Assembly: GCF_014873145.1 (NCBI RefSeq)
Contig: NZ_JADBEK010000001.1
Coordinates: forward strand, 7,378,001-7,442,000
Origin: Nonomuraea angiospora
GTDB lineage: Bacteria; Actinomycetota; Actinomycetes; Streptosporangiales; Streptosporangiaceae
Length of the DNA: 64,000 nt
Direction: 5' to 3'
A program made the translations under genes and the position numbers. Under the pieces are notes generated by a model. The model had not been told where the DNA came from. It did not search any database and worked only from the letters and a program-made list of their open reading frames with translations. Within the stretch, counting starts at the first letter, position 1. Every line of letters begins with the position of its first letter. Below are positions 59,116 through 64,000 of the stretch, in pieces.

Positions 59116-61806
59116 CTAGACGGGGAGGCTGCGGCGCAGCGCGCTGGCGTGGCTGAGATAGGTGCGCGCCAGCCCCGTCCGGCCGGCCGAGCGGTACAGC
59201 TCGCCCAGGAGCTGGGTGGAGGAGGCCGCGCCGCTGAGGTCGCCGAGCTCCTGGAAGATCTCCAGCGACCGCTCGAGCCCGGTGGAGGCCCGCGCGATGT
59301 CCCCGCGCGCCGCCTGCAGCCCGGCCAGGCTCTGCAGCGCGTACGCCCCGCAGTGCCGGTCCCCCAGCGACTCGAAGATCTCCAGCGCGTGCTGGTGGAA
59401 CGACATCGCCTGGTGCAGGTGCCCCATCTGGAGGCACACGCAGCCCTCCCGATGGGCGTCCCCCAGCTCCTGGGCCAGCCGCATGGCCTGGCCGAGCGAC
59501 TCCGACGCCTGCGCCAGGTCACCCGACTTCAGGCAGGCCCGGCCGATGGCCTGGCGGGCGAACGCCTCGCCGTGCCGGTCGCCGGTGGCCACGAAGATGG
59601 CCAGCGCGTTCCTGAAGTGGACGAGCGAGTGCGCGGGCCGGCCCCTGAACTGGCTGACGGCCCCGAGCCCGCAGATGGAGGTGGCCTCGGCCCGCCGGTC
59701 GCCCAGGTCGCTGAATATCTGGCGGGAGCGGGTGAAGCCGTCGGCCGCCTCCTCGTAGCGGTCCTGGTAGAGGCTGACCTGCGCCAGGCCCCTGAGCATG
59801 GCGGCCTCGCCGTACCTGTCGCCGGCCGTCCGGGCGGCGGCCAGGGCGGCCGTGTGGGTGCGCCGCCAGGTGCCGAGATGGCAGTGCAGGTCGAGGTACG
59901 GGACCATGGCGGCGGCCAGCCCCCACGCCGACTCCGCCAGGCCCGACCCGGCCGCCACCTCCACCGCCCCGGCCAGCGCCTCGTGCTCGGCCTCGAACCA
60001 CGCGACCGGGTCGGCCGTCAGCCGGCCCAGCGTGCGGTCGGGCAGCCGCCAGCGCGGCGCGCGGGCGGCGGTGAGGCTGAACACGGTGGTCGGCAGCCGT
60101 GCCATGGCGTGCTCCGCGGTCGCCGTCCACGCCGCCAGCACCCTGGCCACCGCGTCCAGCCGGGGCGCTCCGAGAGGCAGGGCGGAGGCTCGTTCGAGCG
60201 CGTGGCGGCCGATGAGGCCGGGGACGCGGTAGCGCGGCTGGCCCACCGCGTCGGTGCCGACCAGGTCCAGCAGGCTGACGTCCACCAGCAGGTCGGTCAC
60301 GTCGTCGGCCCCGTGCCGCCCGAGCGCCGCGTCGACCACCCAGCCGGGCTGCGCGGACGCGCCCAGCAGGCCGAACGTCGCGAGCGTGCGGGCGGCCTCC
60401 CCGGGCAGGCGCGCGTACCCGTCGTCGAAGCTGGCCCGCACGTCCCGTAGCTCGCCGAGCCAGTCGTCCTCCAGCCGCTGCCTGAGCACCGACAGCGACC
60501 ATCCGGGCCGGGCGGCCAGGCGGGTGCCCGCGTTCCTGACGGCCAGCGGCAGCCCGCCGCAGGCGGCCACGATGGCCAGGGCGGCCTCGCGCTCGCGGGC
60601 CACCCGGTCCCCGCCCGCGATGGAGCCGAGCAGGGACAGCGCCTCATCGGACGCCAGCGGTCCGAGCTGGACCAGCACCGCGCCGGGCAGCTCGGTGATG
60701 CGGCGCCGGCTGGTGACGATCACCGCGCTGCCGTTGCCGGGCAGCAGCGGGCGCACCTGGTCCGCGTCGCGGGCGTCGTCGAGCAGCACCAGCATCGGCC
60801 GTTCGGCCAGCAGCGACCTGAACAGCGCGGACCGCTCGCCCACGGTCGGCGGCACGCCGGGGACGCCGACCCCCCTGAGCGCCTCGGCCAGCAGGTCGCC
60901 CGGCTCCCGCAGGCCGCACTCCAGGTGGAGCTGCCCGGAGGGGTAGGCGCCGCACAGCGCGTGCGCCACGTGTACGGCCAGCGCCGACTTGCCCGAGCCC
61001 GGCGGCCCCGAGATCACCGCGACGGAGAACGGCCGGCCCAGCGCGGCCACCTCGCCGGCCCGGCCGGTGAAGTCGGGCAGGCGCGGCGGGAGCCGGCGGG
61101 GCACGGCGGGCAGCGCCTCGTCCGCCAGGATCAGCTCGTACGCCCCGCGCAGGTCGGCCCCCGGCTCGACGCCGAGCTCGTCCACGAGCTGGGCCCTGAC
61201 GGTGGCGTAGGCGCGCAGGGCCTCGGCCTTCCTGCCGCCGCTGTGCAGGGTCAGCACCAGCCGCCCCCACAGGTCCTCCCGGTACGGGTGCTCGGCGAGC
61301 AGCCCGCGCAGCTCGGACACGGCCCCGTCGTGGTCCCCGCGCTGGATCCGCCGGTCGATCAGCGCCTCGGCGGCCCACAGGCGTACCCGGTGAAGGGGTT
61401 CGAGACGGCGGTCCCAGACGGGGCTGCCGGGCAGGTCGGACAGCGGCGCCCCGCGCCAGAGCGCGAGCGCCTCGGCGAACTCGCCCCGGTCGACCAGGGC
61501 CTCGAACTCCAGCAGGTCGAGCGCGCCCGCCCCCACGTCGATCGCGTAGCCGACCCCGTCGGCCCGCAGGAGCGCGGGCCCGAGGTCGGAGCGGAGCGAG
61601 CTGACGTACGTACGGAGGTTGGCCTGGGCGGAGCGCGGCGGGCGGTGCGGCCAGAGCACGTCGGCGAGCCGATCGGCGCCGACCACGCGGCCCGCGTCGA
61701 GCAGCAGCGTCGCCAGCAACATGCGGGGCTTCCTGCCGGAGATCCGGACGGGACGGCCATCGCGACGGACCTCCAGCGGCCCGAGCACATGGAAGGTGAC
61801 CGGCAC
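59116..61806 (-). CDS. SARP/AfsR-type regulator with NB-ARC and TPR domains
   Basis: The 896-residue protein has an N-terminal OmpR-like winged helix (1-90, PVRISGRKPRMLLATLLLDA), a BTAD domain (95-240), an NB-ARC ATPase (P-loop GPPGSGKSALAVH, Walker B MLVLLDDARD) and about seven TPR units to the end. Such proteins activate secondary-metabolite or developmental genes. GTG 61806 is chosen because GAGGAG lies 5 nt upstream. No biosynthetic cluster adjoins it; the divergent neighbour is an M23 peptidase, so the target is unknown. Length is typical of AfsR. Confidence 0.92.
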   Translation of the reverse strand: MPVTFHVLGPLEVRRDGRPVRISGRKPRMLLATLLLDAGRVVGADRLADVLWPHRPPRSAQANLRTYVSSLRSDLGPALLRADGVGYAIDVGAGALDLLEFEALVDRGEFAEALALWRGAPLSDLPGSPVWDRRLEPLHRVRLWAAEALIDRRIQRGDHDGAVSELRGLLAEHPYREDLWGRLVLTLHSGGRKAEALRAYATVRAQLVDELGVEPGADLRGAYELILADEALPAVPRRLPPRLPDFTGRAGEVAALGRPFSVAVISGPPGSGKSALAVHVAHALCGAYPSGQLHLECGLREPGDLLAEALRGVGVPGVPPTVGERSALFRSLLAERPMLVLLDDARDADQVRPLLPGNGSAVIVTSRRRITELPGAVLVQLGPLASDEALSLLGSIAGGDRVAREREAALAIVAACGGLPLAVRNAGTRLAARPGWSLSVLRQRLEDDWLGELRDVRASFDDGYARLPGEAARTLATFGLLGASAQPGWVVDAALGRHGADDVTDLLVDVSLLDLVGTDAVGQPRYRVPGLIGRHALERASALPLGAPRLDAVARVLAAWTATAEHAMARLPTTVFSLTAARAPRWRLPDRTLGRLTADPVAWFEAEHEALAGAVEVAAGSGLAESAWGLAAAMVPYLDLHCHLGTWRRTHTAALAAARTAGDRYGEAAMLRGLAQVSLYQDRYEEAADGFTRSRQIFSDLGDRRAEATSICGLGAVSQFRGRPAHSLVHFRNALAIFVATGDRHGEAFARQAIGRACLKSGDLAQASESLGQAMRLAQELGDAHREGCVCLQMGHLHQAMSFHQHALEIFESLGDRHCGAYALQSLAGLQAARGDIARASTGLERSLEIFQELGDLSGAASSTQLLGELYRSAGRTGLARTYLSHASALRRSLPV

Positions 61807-61914
61807 ATCGGCTCCTCTACGGAGGTCTGACAGCTTCCTGTATCGGTTCTGGACGATTCCTGTGCGCTTTGTCCAGACCCTGGTCTCAGAGATCCCACGG
61901 GAAAGGATCACCCC

Positions 61915-62811
61915 ATGAAGCTCGGCGCAGCAATGGTCGCGGGCCTCGCCTTGTTACTCAGCCTCGGTACGACGTCAGTCGCCTCGGCCGACCCCGTGCA
62001 GGAGTCGGACGCGCAGATCCTGGCCACGAACTTCCAGCTCCCGTTCCCCTGCAACCAGACGTGGACGGGCAACTCCAGCAACAGCAGCGCGCACCAGTCG
62101 TGGGAGATCGACTTCAACCGGGGCAGCACCGCGGACGCCGACCTCGGCGACACCGTGGTGGCGGCCGCGGCGGGAACCGTGGTGATCTCCGCGCACCAGG
62201 GCTCGACCAACGGGTACGGCAACCTCGTCAAGATCGACCACGGCGGCGGCTGGACCACGTACTACGCCCACCTGAACTCCCGTACGGTCAGCGAGGGCCA
62301 GTCGGTGTCGCAGGGCCAGCAGATCGGCACGGTCGGCAACACCAGCAAGCCGGGCAACAACATCAGCCCCCACCTGCACTACGAGGTGCGGCTGGGCACC
62401 AACTACCCGGCCAACATCCAGAAGGCCGTCTTCAACGGCGTCACCTTCGGCTACCCGCAGCAGTCGGTGACCTCCAAGAACTGCGGCAACCCGCACACCC
62501 CGACGGAGGTCTGCGGCTCGGGCTACGACGTGATCGACTCGGCCACGCTCGGCAGTGACGGCGCCGTCTACCTGCTCTACAACTCCTCCAACGGCAACAA
62601 CTGCGTGACGACGCTGAAGTACAAGAACGTCGGCACGGCCACCGCCACCACGGCCTACCTGGAAGTGGAGGGCAGTACGAGGAAGACGGACTCGGGCAAC
62701 TTCGCCTACTACGCGGGACCGGTCATCGCCTCGGCGTCCGGCAAGTGCGTCAGGTGGGGCGGCAAGGCCGGCTCCTCGGCCTACGACAGCCCGCTCGAAC
62801 ACTGCGGCTGA
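61915..62811 (+). CDS. Secreted M23-family peptidoglycan endopeptidase
   Basis: The 298-residue product has a signal peptide (1-25) and an M23 domain with zinc ligands His60 and Asp66 (HQSWEIDF) and His155 (SPHLHYEV), plus HG in KIDHGGGW and YYAHL. A C-terminal region of about 100 residues with two Cys pairs (NCGNPHTPTEVCGSG) follows, perhaps a wall- or substrate-binding module. AAGGA is 9 nt before ATG 61915. It is divergent from the SARP gene at 109 bp, so it may be a target of that regulator. Confidence 0.88.
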   Translation: MKLGAAMVAGLALLLSLGTTSVASADPVQESDAQILATNFQLPFPCNQTWTGNSSNSSAHQSWEIDFNRGSTADADLGDTVVAAAAGTVVISAHQGSTNGYGNLVKIDHGGGWTTYYAHLNSRTVSEGQSVSQGQQIGTVGNTSKPGNNISPHLHYEVRLGTNYPANIQKAVFNGVTFGYPQQSVTSKNCGNPHTPTEVCGSGYDVIDSATLGSDGAVYLLYNSSNGNNCVTTLKYKNVGTATATTAYLEVEGSTRKTDSGNFAYYAGPVIASASGKCVRWGGKAGSSAYDSPLEHCG

Positions 62812-62848
62812 CGGGACAGAGGGGTCGGGTGAATGCGCCCGGCCCCTC

Positions 62849-63655
62849 TCACACGTGAACCGTGCCCAGCACGTCTATGACGAAGAGCGACGGCCCGTCG
62901 CCGAGGCCGGAGACCGCCACCCGGCTGCCGACCTGCCGGCCCACGAGCGCGCCCAGCCAGCCGTCGGGGACCTCCCCCTCCTTCAGCGTGAACGCGCTCG
63001 GGCCGCCCCTCCGGTAGGACGAGTCCACGATCCTGCGCTCGGGCCATGACGCGGCCACGTACTGGACCACCACCTTGGAACCGGCGAGGACCTCCTCGCC
63101 GGAGCCGTCGATGAGCGTGCGGGGCGGCGAGCCGGGCACGAGGTCCGCCGGGATCACCGGCAGGGCGCGGCCGACCAGCCGGGCGTCGGGCGGGTAGCCG
63201 CCCAGGACGTCGAAGATCAGCACCAGCGTGTCGGCGGGCGGGAGATCGGTCGGCGCGAGGGGCGCGTCCGGGCCGAGGGCCTCGCCCGCGGAGCCGACCA
63301 GCATGATCCGGCTGCCGGCGGGCCGGCCGATGAGCGCCTGCCGCCAGGTCTCCGACACCCGCCTGCCGTCGAAGACGACCGAGGTGGGCTGGTGGCCGTC
63401 GTACGTGCTCAGGTACGGCTGGTTGCCCGACCACCGCCGGATGTCCACGTCGGCGAGCACCACGTCGCCCGGCAGCGTGCGCCGCCCGCTGCCCGTCGAC
63501 AGCACGGTGATCCGCGGGGTGTGCCCCGGGCCGCCCTTGGGGATCGCGACGACCGGCCTGGTGCCGAACGCGCCCGTGACGACGGGCTGCGTGCCCTCCT
63601 CGGCCAAGCCGCACGAGGTGGCGAGCATGAGCACGGCCGGCAAGAACAGGCGCAC
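62849..63655 (-). CDS. Lipoprotein with two FKBP-type domains
   Basis: The 268-residue lipoprotein (ATSC lipobox) has two FKBP-like folds. In the first (about 55-155) come VVLADVDIRRWSG and WRQALIGRPAGSR; in the second (about 175-265) come VVVQYVAASW and FTLKEGEVPDGWLGALVGRQVGSR. They act as peptidyl-prolyl isomerases or chaperones for exported proteins. Aromatic pocket residues are only partly kept in the first domain, which may be inactive. GTG 63655 has GGAGG 5 nt upstream and is preferred to ATG 63667. Confidence 0.85.
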   Translation of the reverse strand: MRLFLPAVLMLATSCGLAEEGTQPVVTGAFGTRPVVAIPKGGPGHTPRITVLSTGSGRRTLPGDVVLADVDIRRWSGNQPYLSTYDGHQPTSVVFDGRRVSETWRQALIGRPAGSRIMLVGSAGEALGPDAPLAPTDLPPADTLVLIFDVLGGYPPDARLVGRALPVIPADLVPGSPPRTLIDGSGEEVLAGSKVVVQYVAASWPERRIVDSSYRRGGPSAFTLKEGEVPDGWLGALVGRQVGSRVAVSGLGDGPSLFVIDVLGTVHV

Positions 63656-63769
63656 GATATCCTCCATGGCCTCACGACCGGTGGTCCGAACGTGTTACTT
63701 GCCGCGATGGGCAAAAGCAAAGCTGCCGGTCTCGCCATCTCACGACAAAGGCGCGGGAGACTGGAGCCC

Positions 63770-64000
63770 ATGAGCAAGCCCAATCTGGCGCGCAGGGTCG
63801 CGGAGGCGGCCGAGGTCGCGCTGACCACGCGGAAGTACGTGACGTTCATCGACGTGGTGACGGGCCTGCGCTGGCTGCACTCCAGGCACGTGGACATCTG
63901 GCGGCAGGGCCGGGCCGGCACGCTGGCCGAGCTGGCGGCCGTCGACGAGGACCGCCTGGTCGCGACGGCCGGCCTGCTGCGGGAGTGGGCGCTGGCCAAG
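63770..64000 (+). CDS. Protein of unknown function (partial)
   Basis: This is the first 77 codons of a gene cut by the right edge. It begins MSKPNLARRVAEAAEVALT and has WLHSRHVDIWRQGRAGTLAE. The pattern of basic helices is like a family of actinobacterial proteins of unknown function with a DIWRQGR-type core. CTGGAG lies about 4 nt upstream of ATG 63770. No role can be given. Confidence 0.55.
   Translation, partial: MSKPNLARRVAEAAEVALTTRKYVTFIDVVTGLRWLHSRHVDIWRQGRAGTLAELAAVDEDRLVATAGLLREWALAK

Overview
The window comes from a very GC-rich, spore-forming-type actinomycete. Third codon positions are almost always G or C, GTG starts are common, and the marker families are a geosmin synthase, an XRE/DUF397/ATPase module, a SARP regulator, ECF sigma factors and CebR-type operators. 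The mix suggests Streptosporangiaceae (for example Nonomuraea) rather than Streptomyces itself, but no rRNA or housekeeping marker is present to prove this. No tRNA, rRNA, CRISPR array, intact insertion sequence or prophage was seen.

Layout. 1-2.8 kb: the end of a sugar-type ABC transporter ATPase, a cytosolic periplasmic-binding-protein homologue, and a lipoprotein with all copper ligands of a type II copper monooxygenase. 2.9-6.2 kb: an EspC-like/effector/TPR set related to type VII secretion, with an AAT-rich poly-Asn tract, next to two YbaB genes. 6.2-13.6 kb: an orphan histidine kinase, two divergent secreted enzymes sharing a golvesin-like domain, a decayed phosphotransferase remnant, and an XRE/DUF397/ATPase module. 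13.6-26 kb: SDR/TetR, ECF sigma/putative anti-sigma, two divergent NIS siderophore synthetases, a sialidase-like protein, a flavoprotein disulfide reductase, STAS, MarR and an unknown two-gene unit.

26.3-42.6 kb: after a class A PBP comes a plant-polysaccharide degradation locus. It holds a LacI regulator overlapping a Ser/Thr kinase, an AA10 LPMO with a coupled small exported protein, a GH5_8 mannanase, a GH9 endoglucanase, a GH48 exocellulase and a divergent GH6 cellobiohydrolase. Four perfect copies of TGGGAGCGCTCCCA lie in front of the regulator, the LPMO, GH48 and GH6. A second palindrome, TGAAAGTTTCA, lies upstream of the LPMO and between GH48 and GH6. Together the products would attack crystalline cellulose oxidatively (LPMO), from both chain ends (GH48, GH6) and internally (GH9), while the mannanase strips hemicellulose.

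42.6-47 kb: DUF1992, a FolP2-like protein, an anti-sigma-type ATPase, an epimerase and a zinc alcohol dehydrogenase. 47-52.7 kb: the most striking unit, a co-directional cluster of polyprenyl diphosphate synthase, IspH, a family 2B encapsulin shell protein with a cyclic-nucleotide-binding domain, and a two-domain geosmin synthase. It looks like a protein nanocompartment devoted to terpenoid (geosmin) synthesis. 52.7-64 kb: STAS, two paralogous 88-residue secreted proteins flanking an NlpC/P60 hydrolase, a membrane protein, a MarR/DJ-1 pair with duplicated palindromic operators, a NERD-pseudokinase, GNAT, an orphan SARP, an M23 peptidase, a tandem FKBP lipoprotein and a truncated unknown gene.

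Recurring features are short tandem repeats overlapping the 3' ends of genes (1634-1715, 55993-56064, 59024-59093), and closely similar domains carried by divergent neighbours in inverted orientation.
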